A stretch of 64,000 bases of DNA. Origin: an uncultured Aquimarina sp. (GTDB lineage Bacteria > Bacteroidota > Bacteroidia > Flavobacteriales > Flavobacteriaceae). The notes beneath the pieces were generated by a model. The model saw nothing but the letters and a program-made list of their open reading frames with translations. It did not search any database and had not been told where the DNA came from. The DNA is taken from the NCBI GenBank assembly GCA_947497175.1, contig CANMFM010000004.1:496001-560000 (forward strand), given 5' to 3'. The position numbers were made by a program, and so were the translations under genes. Shown here in pieces: positions 41,376 through 50,463 of the stretch; the stretch's first letter is position 1; the number at the start of each line of letters is the position of its first letter.

Positions 41376-41603
41376 TTAAATAATTTTAACTTCTATCTGA
41401 GCTGCAATTTCTTTACGGATCGCTAGATGACTACCATTAATATTAAGATACATTGGGCACTGAAAAGGAGCCGTTTGAAGCAATTGCACCTCATTTCCAG
41501 GTAAACATCCCATTTCTAGCAATTTAAGCGGGATAATTTCTGATGTTATTTCTTTTATCAAGGCGCGTTGTCCTCGTTTTAGAGAGGCAATTGTAGTCTT
41601 CAA
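41376..41603 (-). CDS. feoA: FeoA family protein
   Basis: Small SH3-like FeoA, KLLEMGCLPGNEVQLLQTAPFQCPMYLNINGSHLAIRKEIAAQI; upstream of feoB. Confidence 0.93.
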   Translation of the reverse strand: MKTTIASLKRGQRALIKEITSEIIPLKLLEMGCLPGNEVQLLQTAPFQCPMYLNINGSHLAIRKEIAAQIEVKII

Positions 41604-41704
41604 ACTTTATTTAGATTAATTTTAAACAAGGCAAAAATAGCATAAAAAAATGTATTCAAAAAGCTAAACCTTAAAATAAGAACATAATCAACCCACAAAA
41701 ACTC

Positions 41705-42382
41705 TTAGTTATCGTTGGTTTTCTTTTTTAAGACTTCAATATCTTCGAGTAAACGGTCGATATCTTCTGGGTTTGTTCCATCATAAAACCCACGAATACG
41801 CTTCTTTTTATCGACCAAAACAAAATTCTCGGTATGCACCATATCGTATGGCCCACCATCTCCGTCAGATTTTGCAGCTAAGTATGATTTACGTGCCAGG
41901 TCATAGATTTGCTTTTTATCGCCAGTCACCAAATTCCATTTAGTATCGTCAACCCCTTTTTCTATAGCATATTTCTTTAATCTGGCTACACTATCTATTG
42001 TAGGTGTAACGCTATGTGAGAGGAGTAAAACATCATTGTCATCTAACAATCTATCCTGAATTTCTTTCATATGATCCGTCATAATGGGACAAATCGTTTG
42101 GCATGTAGTAAAGAAAAAATCAGCTACATAAATTTTATTTTTATAATTTTCCTGAGTTACTATTTCTCCATTTTGATTGATCAGTTTAAAATCTGCAATT
42201 TTGTGATACTTACGTATATACTGTACTGTAGTATCTACCAACTCCTTATTTACCATTTCCGGTTCGTAAACCGGTAGTACTTTATTTGGTTTCAAAATAG
42301 AATAGATTATAGAAATAATGATTGCCGAAAGCACGAGAAGGACTACCGCAAAAAATTTATATTTAGAAAAAAACTGAAGCAT
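41705..42382 (-). CDS. SCO family protein (copper/thioredoxin-like)
   Basis: VADFFFTTCQTICPIMTDHM and MVHTENFVLVDKKKRIRGFYDGT. Confidence 0.93.
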   Translation of the reverse strand: MLQFFSKYKFFAVVLLVLSAIIISIIYSILKPNKVLPVYEPEMVNKELVDTTVQYIRKYHKIADFKLINQNGEIVTQENYKNKIYVADFFFTTCQTICPIMTDHMKEIQDRLLDDNDVLLLSHSVTPTIDSVARLKKYAIEKGVDDTKWNLVTGDKKQIYDLARKSYLAAKSDGDGGPYDMVHTENFVLVDKKKRIRGFYDGTNPEDIDRLLEDIEVLKKKTNDN

Positions 42383-42528
42383 ATTTATTTTTTATGCTTG
42401 CAAAATTACAAGGATTGCGCACTATATTACATTAAAAATATACTAAATCTTGTGATATCGTATATCGATATTTTTATATACTCATGTAAAAGGTTACTTT
42501 TGCGTGATTTAATTTTGAAGAACGACCT

Positions 42529-43851
42529 ATGAGTCCATTTTTTGTAAAAGCAATTCAGTTGCTGCTAAGTTTATCTTTACTTATTGTTTTACATGAGCTT
42601 GGCCATTTTATACCTGCTAAGCTATTTAAAACAAGAGTAGAAAAATTTTACCTGTTTTTTGATATAAAATTTTCACTATTTAAGAAAAAAATAGGAGAAA
42701 CCGTATATGGTATTGGCTGGCTTCCTCTGGGAGGATATGTAAAAATCGCCGGTATGATTGATGAAAGTATGGATAAAGAACAAATGGCAGGACCCCCGCA
42801 ACCATGGGAGTTTAGGTCTAAACCCGCCTGGCAACGTTTAATTATCATGCTAGGGGGTGTTACCGTTAATATCATTCTTGGGTTTTTGATCTATATGGCT
42901 ATTATTTTTACCTGGGGTACAGATCATGTAGGTATCGACGATCTGCCTAATGGATTTGCCATACACGAATCTTTTAAACAATATGGATTTGAAGATGGAG
43001 ATCGAATTATTGCATTAAACGGTAAGGAAGTTGAAGACGTTATAGACGTTAATCATCACTTGTTCATGAGAGATGTAGAAAACATCAGTGTTTTACATCA
43101 AAATGGACAAAAAGAAACTATAGCCATTCCCGAAGATATTGGAACAATTATGTTCGAACAAGGCATTCGAAGACCTTTTATGCCCATATCTGCACCAATA
43201 CTTGGTGGTATAGAAAGTGAATCTGCCGCAGAAAAAGCGGGCCTGCAAGAAGGAGATAAATTTGTTCGAATTAATGGAGAAAAAATTAAATATTGGAATG
43301 ATTTTATGCGCCTTAAAGACGCAGATTCTACCAATACAACAATACAGCTTACCTATGAAAGGAATGGGCAAGAGAATACCGTATCAATAACGCCAAACGA
43401 AGAAGGAATCTTTGGTGTTTACCCCAGAGTAGATTATAATGTTAAACACAAAGATTACTCTTTGGTAGAAAGTATCTCTAAGGGCTTTGAATACGGGTAT
43501 TGGACCTTGCATGATTATGTAGCACAATTTAAGTATGTCTTTACCAAAAAAGGAGCAAGCCAGGTGGGTGGATTTGGAGCCATTGGAAACCTTTTTCCAG
43601 ACGCCTGGAACTGGAAAGCATTTTGGGGGACCACGGCTTTTATATCTATAATACTCGCTTTTATGAATATTCTGCCTATTCCTGCATTAGATGGTGGCCA
43701 TGTTATGTTTTTATTATATGAAATTATTGCCGGAAGAAAACCAAACGATAAATTTATGGAATATGCTCAACTTGTTGGTTTTGTTATTCTTATAGCATTA
43801 TTGTTGTTTGCAAATGGTAATGATATTTACAGAGCGATAACAGGAAAGTAA
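42529..43851 (+). CDS. rseP: RIP metalloprotease RseP (site-2 protease)
   Basis: HELGHF zinc motif, PDZ region, MNILPIPALDGGHVMF. Confidence 0.95.
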   Translation: MSPFFVKAIQLLLSLSLLIVLHELGHFIPAKLFKTRVEKFYLFFDIKFSLFKKKIGETVYGIGWLPLGGYVKIAGMIDESMDKEQMAGPPQPWEFRSKPAWQRLIIMLGGVTVNIILGFLIYMAIIFTWGTDHVGIDDLPNGFAIHESFKQYGFEDGDRIIALNGKEVEDVIDVNHHLFMRDVENISVLHQNGQKETIAIPEDIGTIMFEQGIRRPFMPISAPILGGIESESAAEKAGLQEGDKFVRINGEKIKYWNDFMRLKDADSTNTTIQLTYERNGQENTVSITPNEEGIFGVYPRVDYNVKHKDYSLVESISKGFEYGYWTLHDYVAQFKYVFTKKGASQVGGFGAIGNLFPDAWNWKAFWGTTAFISIILAFMNILPIPALDGGHVMFLLYEIIAGRKPNDKFMEYAQLVGFVILIALLLFANGNDIYRAITGK

Positions 43852-43869
43852 GAAAAAATAAAAAAAACT

Positions 43870-43932
43870 TTTTGAGAACTAAAAAATAGTATATATTTGC
43901 ACTCGCAAAAAGAGAAAAACACTCTATATTTG
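43870..43932 (+). promoter_or_regulatory. Putative promoter(s) of tRNA-Asn: TTTG (43870-43873) / TATATTTG (43891-43898), and a second TATATTTG at 43925-43932
   Basis: Match to the Bacteroidota TTTG/TAnnTTTG consensus upstream of the tRNA. Confidence 0.45.
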
Positions 43933-43944
43933 CAAAGAATAAAT

Positions 43945-44018
43945 TCCTCCTTAGCTCAGTTGGTTAGAGCATCTGACTGTTAATCAGAGGGTCCTTGGTT
44001 CGAGCCCAAGAGGAGGAG
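43945..44018 (+). tRNA. tRNA-Asn (GTT)
   Basis: TCCTCCTTAGCTCAGTTGGTTAGAGCATCTGACTGTTAATCAGAGGGTCCTTGGTTCGAGCCCAAGAGGAGGAG: cloverleaf with 7-bp acceptor stem TCCTCCT/AGGAGGA, anticodon GTT, T-loop GGTTCGAGCCC. Confidence 0.97.
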
Positions 44019-44025
44019 CTTAAAA
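43992..44025 (+). repeat. att-site direct repeat, copy within the tRNA 3' end
   Basis: TCCTTGGTTCGAGCCCAAGAGGAGGAGCTTAAAA, identical to 56596-56629. Confidence 0.95.
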
Positions 44026-44057
44026 GCCTAAATTACAAAAGTAGTTTGGGCTTTTTT
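44022..44057 (+). terminator. Element-encoded terminator following tRNA-Asn
   Basis: AAAAGCCtAAAttAC...GTAgTTTgGGCTTTTTT hairpin and T-tract. Confidence 0.6.
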
Positions 44058-44158
44058 ATGCACTATATCTAGGTTTATGAATATTCATCCCCATTTGAAA
44101 TAAACCCATCTATAATTCAAGTTTATCTTCTTAATTGAATAAAAAAGAGACCAATTAG

Positions 44159-45439
44159 GTGTCCAAATATAATTTGGAGAGACCAACTCTTGACCGAGCT
44201 GTATGCCAATTGTTAAATCTAAATCAATTGGTTATGAATGAAAAATTATCAATTCTGTTTTTAATTAAACGAAACAAACAAAACAAGAAGGGCTTATGCC
44301 CTATCTTCACAAGACTAACCTACCAGAAAAAAAGAAAAGAATTTGCTACTGGATTATTTGTAAAACCTGAAGAATGGGATGCAGGAAATCATATGGTATT
44401 CGCAAGAGGTGTAGACAATCAATTTTTAATAAGTGAACTAATGCTCATCAAACAAAAAGTCAATAAATCATTATTAGCATTACAACTAAAAGACATTGAA
44501 TTTGATGTTAACGATATTTATAACCACGCATTTAAAAAAACTACTAAAGTAGAGATTGAGGTTATTAGCTACTTCCGAGATTATTTGAGTAAAATGGAAA
44601 AGCTTATAGGAAAGGATATTAAAGAATCTACTTGGAAAAAGTTTAACTATGTATGTAATGATTTAGAATCATTTGTTCAATACAAATTTCATAAGATGGA
44701 TATCCCCTTTAGCTTCCTTAAACTGTCGTTTCTAGTGGATTTTGAATACTATTTAAGAACTACAAAGAACCAAAAGCAGATAACTATTAACAAAGCAATT
44801 CAACGCTTTAAAAAGCCTATTAAAGTAGCTGTATCAGAAGGACATTTGGACAAAGACCCTTTCATGTTACATAGATCAAAAACTGTTAAAAAAGAAGTCG
44901 TTTTCCTTACTAATGAGGAGTTGAAAAAACTTGAAGAATATGAGTTTACCCAAACTAGATTACAACAAGTAAAAGATATGTTTGTATTTTGCTGCTATAC
45001 TGGTTTAGCATATACAGAAATGGCTAATCTTAAACCTGATCATATCCAAAAAGGATTTGATAAAAATCTATGGATAAAAATGTCTAGACAAAAAACAGAA
45101 AAGCCGATTTCTATCCCACTATTACATCAAGCAAATGATATCCTAAATAAGCACAGAAATGATAGTCAGTTATTGCCTATAATTTCAAATCAACGATTTA
45201 ATTCTTACTTAAAGGAAATTGCTGAGATTACTGGAATTCAAAAAAGACTTACTCATCATACAGCTAGAAAAACTTTTGCCTCAACAGTATTATTATACAA
45301 TGATGTACCAATGGAAATAGTTTCAGAACTCCTTGGGCACAGTAGTATTACAATTACTGAACAAAGTTATGGTAAGGTTGTACAGAAAAAAGTAAGTGAG
45401 GAAATGCAGAAGCTTATGAAGAAGTGGAGAAAAAACTAA
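44159..45439 (+). CDS. Tyrosine recombinase/integrase (phage integrase SAM-like domain)
   Basis: Catalytic HTARKTFAS (HxxR), LLGHSSI and QSYGKV Tyr; Bacteroidota arm-binding N-terminus. True start is probably ATG at 44234 (MNEKLSILFLIKRNKQNKKG). Confidence 0.95.
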   Translation: MSKYNLERPTLDRAVCQLLNLNQLVMNEKLSILFLIKRNKQNKKGLCPIFTRLTYQKKRKEFATGLFVKPEEWDAGNHMVFARGVDNQFLISELMLIKQKVNKSLLALQLKDIEFDVNDIYNHAFKKTTKVEIEVISYFRDYLSKMEKLIGKDIKESTWKKFNYVCNDLESFVQYKFHKMDIPFSFLKLSFLVDFEYYLRTTKNQKQITINKAIQRFKKPIKVAVSEGHLDKDPFMLHRSKTVKKEVVFLTNEELKKLEEYEFTQTRLQQVKDMFVFCCYTGLAYTEMANLKPDHIQKGFDKNLWIKMSRQKTEKPISIPLLHQANDILNKHRNDSQLLPIISNQRFNSYLKEIAEITGIQKRLTHHTARKTFASTVLLYNDVPMEIVSELLGHSSITITEQSYGKVVQKKVSEEMQKLMKKWRKN

Positions 45440-45657
45440 ATTTCAAAAAACTCTTTTACATCTACATTGATAGCCTTTGCTATTTTCAATAAAGTAAGAG
45501 ATGTTACATTTTGCCTACCATTTTCTATACTAGAAAGATTAGGTTTTTCCATTTTAATCTCCGCACATACATCCAGTTGACTTAACCCTTTTTCCCTTCG
45601 GAGTTTAGCAATGTTTGCCCCTACTAATTTTAAAAATTTCTTTTCTGATGCTGTCAT
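45436..45657 (-). CDS. XRE-family HTH transcriptional regulator
   Basis: GANIAKLRREKGLSQLDVCAEIKMEKPNLSSIENGRQNVT. Confidence 0.9.
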   Translation of the reverse strand: MTASEKKFLKLVGANIAKLRREKGLSQLDVCAEIKMEKPNLSSIENGRQNVTSLTLLKIAKAINVDVKEFFEI

Positions 45658-45764
45658 AACTTAACTATGACAAGGTGGTTAATATCTAAGCTCCAAGGGT
45701 TATGATATATAATAACTATTATCTATATTTATAACTTAATTATTAAACCTATAAATTCTAAACA

Positions 45765-46205
45765 ATGAAAAAACTAATTCTATTATTTACTACCTACTTA
45801 TTACTACTATCTTGTTCTAGCGATGACAATAATGATCAACCAAGTGCTGAAATTGTAGACTACAAACACAGGGTAGTTCTGGTTGCAGAGGGTACTGTTA
45901 ATGATGGTGAGGTCTTTGTAAAAGTGAATCACACTTACGTGCAAGGTAATTCTATAGACGAAACCCACATATTCACATTTAGTGGAGAAAGGTATATCCC
46001 TACTTTAGATAACTCCAATCCATCAAGATTTACTCTTACTAATAATTCTTCATCCATTATGAATATCAACTTTGATGCTGTTAGAGGTGATGGTAACGGA
46101 GGATTCCTATCACCAGATGAAAGAAATGATTTCTTTGTTCTTGAAAGTAATACAACGAAAACAGTCATTTATGATTACAACGAAAAAGAATATTTAGAAC
46201 AATAG
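45765..46205 (+). CDS. Hypothetical lipoprotein
   Basis: Lipobox LLLLSCSSDDN; no recognised domain. Confidence 0.7.
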   Translation: MKKLILLFTTYLLLLSCSSDDNNDQPSAEIVDYKHRVVLVAEGTVNDGEVFVKVNHTYVQGNSIDETHIFTFSGERYIPTLDNSNPSRFTLTNNSSSIMNINFDAVRGDGNGGFLSPDERNDFFVLESNTTKTVIYDYNEKEYLEQ

Positions 46206-46308
46206 AAAAATCTTCATAGGGTCATATTACCCATCTATAAAAGTAAATATGACCTTTTTTACTCTTATATTTATAACTCTCTTTTAATCAAACCTCTACA
46301 CATTCTCT

Positions 46309-46887
46309 ATGAAACCAGCTATACTTTTAATTTTTTCTATTGTCTTAGTTGTTTATAGTTGCAAGGAAGTTGAGCCACCAAAAAAACCGCAACAAGTGGA
46401 GGATAAAATAACTATTTCCGATATAAAAAAAACACTTGAAGATTATAGGCAAAAAAATAAGGGTAATGATTCTATAAGAAAAACTTTAAGTGTAAATGAC
46501 ATTATTACCATCAAATCATTTCACCCTAAATGGAAAGATACAGAAGGGAAATATGACACAAAAATTTCAATTCTACACCAAGTAATAAGAATAGGCAATG
46601 ATGAAAGAAGAACCGTTGATGCAATAAACTATGATATGATAATTACGGATAGATTTGAAAATGAATTATATCGGATTAAGAATCTAACATATGATGAAAA
46701 TTTAGAAGCAGGCGATATCGGTGCTAATTATTCATTATCAGATTTTCCTTCCACCACCATAGAATACAATAAAGATAACAATTCCGTTTTGGAAGAATTA
46801 CGAACATATCATTGGAAACAATTAAAGACCAAGGCAGAAATTAAAGCAATATTATATACCGACGGGGAAGTACTAAAAGCAAATTAA
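46309..46887 (+). CDS. Hypothetical lipoprotein
   Basis: MKPAILLIFSIVLVVYSCKEVEPPKKP lipobox; no recognised domain. Confidence 0.7.
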   Translation: MKPAILLIFSIVLVVYSCKEVEPPKKPQQVEDKITISDIKKTLEDYRQKNKGNDSIRKTLSVNDIITIKSFHPKWKDTEGKYDTKISILHQVIRIGNDERRTVDAINYDMIITDRFENELYRIKNLTYDENLEAGDIGANYSLSDFPSTTIEYNKDNNSVLEELRTYHWKQLKTKAEIKAILYTDGEVLKAN

Positions 46888-47056
46888 AATAATCCTTTAA
46901 CTGATACTATTTCCTTGAGTTCTCGTTTAATTTTTTTTAAAATTTTTTTTACCACTTCAACAAGGTGTGCGCAAAATAACCTAAACATCACCCCTAACCC
47001 TATTTAAATTTTGGGCAATAACCCCCATACCGATTGTTTAATCTAAATTTTGAATT

Positions 47057-47425
47057 ATGACTAATTACAAAGAAATATTTAATGAATTAACAGGAGAATC
47101 TGAATTTGAGTTTAACGCCACTCTAAAGGAAATAGGCACAACAGTTTTACAAAATAGCAATGAAAAAGATTACATAATTGTAACTCTTCAATTTCATCTA
47201 CCCGACGGTGATGAGGTAGAACGCACAGCTATTTGTTATGCTTCAAATTATGAAAAAGGTATTGAAATAGGCAAAGATTATCTATGTAATCTAAGCTTTG
47301 ACGAAAAAGGTAATCCACAAATCAGAATGTCTCATTTAACAAATGCAAAAAGAGCCAACCTAAGTGATTTTGAAGGGTTATTACAAAAGAAAAAACAACT
47401 AATCGACGAAGAATTAGTGATGTAA
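47057..47425 (+). CDS. Hypothetical protein upstream of an AAA ATPase (possible ssDNA-binding-like)
   Basis: Small acidic ORF in a putative replication/recombination module; no confident family call. Confidence 0.6.
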   Translation: MTNYKEIFNELTGESEFEFNATLKEIGTTVLQNSNEKDYIIVTLQFHLPDGDEVERTAICYASNYEKGIEIGKDYLCNLSFDEKGNPQIRMSHLTNAKRANLSDFEGLLQKKKQLIDEELVM

Positions 47426-47449
47426 TGTTCCCAAAATCATCAACAAACG

Positions 47450-47483
47450 AGGGTTTATGCAATTATAGTGTAAACCCTTTTTT
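47450..47483 (+). terminator. Rho-independent terminator
   Basis: AGGGTTTA...TAAACCCTTTTTT hairpin. Confidence 0.7.
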
Positions 47484-47578
47484 GATGTCTATTAGACACT
47501 TAACAAGTTATTAATATGATATAATCAGAACATTAACCTACTATAAACAAAAAAGTTAATCTACTTAAAATCAACATT

Positions 47579-48472
47579 ATGAAATTAAGAAAATCACAAA
47601 GAAAAAATGCCAAAATTAAAATGGCATTACAAGGCAGTTCTGGCTCTGGAAAAACTTATAGCTCATTACTAATTGCAAAAGGTCTAACTGATGGAGATTT
47701 TTCTAAAACAGCCGTTATAGATACAGAAAATGGAAGTGCTGATCTCTATGCGCACTTAGGTCAATACAATGTATTAACATTAAAACCTCCTTTCACACCT
47801 GAAAGTTATATTCAAGCAATAGATATTTGTCTAAAGGAGGGCATAGAAGTAATTATAATAGACAGTATAAGCCATTGTTGGGATGAACTTTTAGACTTTC
47901 ATTCAAGGCTAGTCGGTAATTCATTTACAAACTGGAATAAAGTGACCCCAAGACATAAAGCTTTTATTAATAAAATGCTACAAGCTGATGCACATATTAT
48001 AGCTACTATGAGAACAAAGCAAGGCTATATACTAAACCAAAAAAATGGTAAATATACACCTGAAAAAGTTGGCTTAAAGGCTATTCAAAGAGATGGAACA
48101 GATTATGAGTTTACCTTAGTTTTTGAACTCAATGCTAAACATTTTGCTGTAGCAAGTAAAGACAGAACTAATTTATTCTCAAGTAAATCTGAGTTCATAA
48201 TCAATGCAACTACTGGTAAAAAGATATTGAATTGGTGTAATGAAGGAAATGACACTGAATTAAATAAAGCAGAACAAGAAATAAGTCTCTGTAAAACCAT
48301 TGAAGGCTTAAGGCACATTTTTACTAAACACTCCCAATTGCAAGAACAGTTAAAACCATTAATTCTCAAAAAGAAAAGTGAGATTGAAAATATTGAAACT
48401 CAAATTATCCCAAACTCTCAAGTTATCAGTGAACTTAATAATTCAAAAAACGGGAAAAATGGTAACAAATAA
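47579..48472 (+). CDS. Phage-type AAA/RecA-like ATPase (Sak4/AAA_24-like)
   Basis: Walker A GSSGSGKTYSS, DTENGSADLYA, Walker B EVIIIDSISHCWDE, MRTKQGY. Confidence 0.82.
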   Translation: MKLRKSQRKNAKIKMALQGSSGSGKTYSSLLIAKGLTDGDFSKTAVIDTENGSADLYAHLGQYNVLTLKPPFTPESYIQAIDICLKEGIEVIIIDSISHCWDELLDFHSRLVGNSFTNWNKVTPRHKAFINKMLQADAHIIATMRTKQGYILNQKNGKYTPEKVGLKAIQRDGTDYEFTLVFELNAKHFAVASKDRTNLFSSKSEFIINATTGKKILNWCNEGNDTELNKAEQEISLCKTIEGLRHIFTKHSQLQEQLKPLILKKKSEIENIETQIIPNSQVISELNNSKNGKNGNK

Positions 48473-48589
48473 TATTATCAACGTAAACGATAGCTTATCA
48501 ATAAACAAGGAAAATTTGATAAAAAGAGAAAACCGAATCTACTTAAGAGTTATTATTATATATAGCGGTTTTGTTAATCTTTGTATAAA

Positions 48590-48832
48590 ATGGACATAGG
48601 AGAATTATTGAAATTTAGCACCCCTAAAAGCCTTTTAGTTATCACTTGGAACAATATACTTAAACAGCTTTTTTGTCCTTTTAAAGCTAAGGCAATAAAC
48701 AATATTGGCCACCTAAAGAAAGGGCAAATAGTATGGGTTGAACAAGTAAAAGTTACAAAAGATCTAAAGACTGTATTTATTGTAGATGGGCAAGCATATT
48801 ATTATTTCCATCTAGATATCATAATGGATTAG
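48590..48832 (+). CDS. Small hypothetical protein
   Basis: ORF from internal ATG (MDIGELLKFSTPKSLLVITWNN...); unclassified. Track start is 48581. Confidence 0.45.
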   Translation: MDIGELLKFSTPKSLLVITWNNILKQLFCPFKAKAINNIGHLKKGQIVWVEQVKVTKDLKTVFIVDGQAYYYFHLDIIMD

Positions 48833-48923
48833 ACAGGAGTTATGTTGTATTTTGGATACCCAAGCTTTTGAGACGTTTTCTCCTTATCAAAAAAACACTG
48901 AAAACGCACATATGCATATAATT

Positions 48924-48950
48924 GCATTAACTGCACTAACTGCATTAACT
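48924..48950. repeat. Three tandem 9-bp repeats (TGCATTAAC, TGCACTAAC, TGCATTAAC); iteron-like
   Basis: Direct reading of the sequence. Confidence 0.7.
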
Positions 48951-49286
48951 TTTCTATATTGGATTCTAGATTTATGTTAAACTTCATCTTAATTACAAAA
49001 CCGCTATATATTATTACGAAGGGTCAATATTTAAATTAAAAAGCAATAAACTGAGTTTAAAATGATTCAAATCAAACACTAAATAACATTACAAAACCTC
49101 GATTTATTACTAAATATTTTACTAATAGACAAATTTTTTAACATTTTATTTGGATTTCTCAATTATTTTTTGTACATTTATTTGAAATTTGATGGTTTGA
49201 TACCGTGAAATTGGAAACGATAGAAACAAAAAGAAAAACAAAAAAGGACAAATGAATAAATAAGTTACCAATAATATAAAAGGATT

Positions 49287-49324
49287 GAGCCATACCGATA
49301 TAACTGTGTATGGCTCTTTTTTTT
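49287..49324 (+). terminator. Strong intrinsic terminator with no coding gene immediately upstream
   Basis: GAGCCATAC-N12-GTATGGCTC followed by eight or more T. Confidence 0.8.
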
Positions 49325-49398
49325 GGTATAATCCCCAAAGCATCATTAATAAAAAATAATGTATCGGTGGGATTACGATAGAATTTAAAAAATATATA

Positions 49399-50463
49399 AT
49401 GAAAGAAAGAAACTTTCCAAGTAATGAAAAGAGTAAAAAGTCCTTAAATTTCAATGAATTAAGAAACATCCGAGCCAATCAACCAAAAAGAAAATTTCTA
49501 TGGAATGGTATTAAAGAAAAATCATTTGGATTGGTATTTGGCCCTGCCAAAAGTGGAAAAACTATCTTGTGTGAAAATTTGGCAATTAGTGTAGCAATTG
49601 GATCTAAAGAGTATCTAGGTTATAGTATTTCCGAAGGACCTAAAAAAGTTCTCTTTGTTGGTCTCGAAGAGTATTGGGAAGATAGATTTGACAGAAATCT
49701 AAAACAAATAAATGCTCTCAACGAAGAAGAAACAAAGCTATTTGAGCAAAATTTCTTTTACCCTCCTATAGATTTTAAAGATAAAATAGTGACTAGTGAA
49801 GACTGGAATAATTTAAAAGAGCTAATACTAGAAACTGAAGCTGAGGTGATATTCATAGATAGTATTACCAGAATGAATTATGGAAAATTGGAAGATGGAG
49901 CTGTAGCCGAAAAAATAATGCAAAATTTGAGAAGACTATGCCACGAATGCGGTGTTACGATTATTGCAATTCATCATACTCGTAAACTAAATGATGAGCC
50001 AATAACAATGGATTCTCTAAAAGGTAGTAGTGCTTTTGCACAAGAATGTGACTTTGCTATTGGTGTACGTAATACCAACAAAAATCATAAATACTTAAAA
50101 AATATTGTTTTTAGATACGCTTCTTGTAATGATGAATTTGTAAAGGAAATTGAAATGGATGATGATATTTGGTTAAACGTAATCAATGAATCAGACGAAG
50201 ATGAAATATTGAGAAGAACAGATAGAAGAAGAACTGACAACAAAAGAGATCTTATAAGTAAGTATATTAATGAAAATTCTTCTTTGACCTATAAGACGAC
50301 AGATCTTATAAATAGATTTACACTTTCTTTATCTATTAAACCAAGACAAGTACAAACTTATTTATCTGATCTTGTTAATGAAAATAAAGTCCGAAGCCCA
50401 AAAAGAGGCATCTATACCTCAATAAACTATTCTGATAACCCTAACACAGATACAAATGTCTAA
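49399..50463 (+). CDS. RecA/RepA-like AAA ATPase (AAA_25, putative replicative helicase)
   Basis: Walker A FGPAKSGKTILCENLA, Walker B EVIFIDSITRMNYG, IIAIHHTRK. Confidence 0.83.
   Translation: MKERNFPSNEKSKKSLNFNELRNIRANQPKRKFLWNGIKEKSFGLVFGPAKSGKTILCENLAISVAIGSKEYLGYSISEGPKKVLFVGLEEYWEDRFDRNLKQINALNEEETKLFEQNFFYPPIDFKDKIVTSEDWNNLKELILETEAEVIFIDSITRMNYGKLEDGAVAEKIMQNLRRLCHECGVTIIAIHHTRKLNDEPITMDSLKGSSAFAQECDFAIGVRNTNKNHKYLKNIVFRYASCNDEFVKEIEMDDDIWLNVINESDEDEILRRTDRRRTDNKRDLISKYINENSSLTYKTTDLINRFTLSLSIKPRQVQTYLSDLVNENKVRSPKRGIYTSINYSDNPNTDTNV

Noticed and set aside
43093-43371. Minus-strand ORFs of 92 and 78 aa within rseP
   Set aside because: Antisense shadow ORFs of the PDZ region.
44159-45439. 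Integrase as an inactivated gene because the usual TGLR Arg is Ala (TGLAYTEM)
   Set aside because: Bacteroidota tyrosine recombinases often lack this Arg at that position; the other catalytic motifs (HxxR, GHSS, Y) are intact.
45765-46887. Two lipoproteins in the island as a toxin-antitoxin or defence pair
   Set aside because: Only lipobox signals are visible; no motif supports a specific function.
48378-48599. 73-aa plus-strand ORF overlapping the end of the Sak4-like ATPase
   Set aside because: Out-of-frame overlap with low-complexity KL/IN-rich translation; no independent support.
49146-49478. 110-aa hydrophobic minus-strand ORF upstream of the RepA-like ATPase
   Set aside because: Overlaps the strong plus-strand terminator and the ATPase start; Phe/Leu-rich translation is expected from an AT-rich antisense strand.
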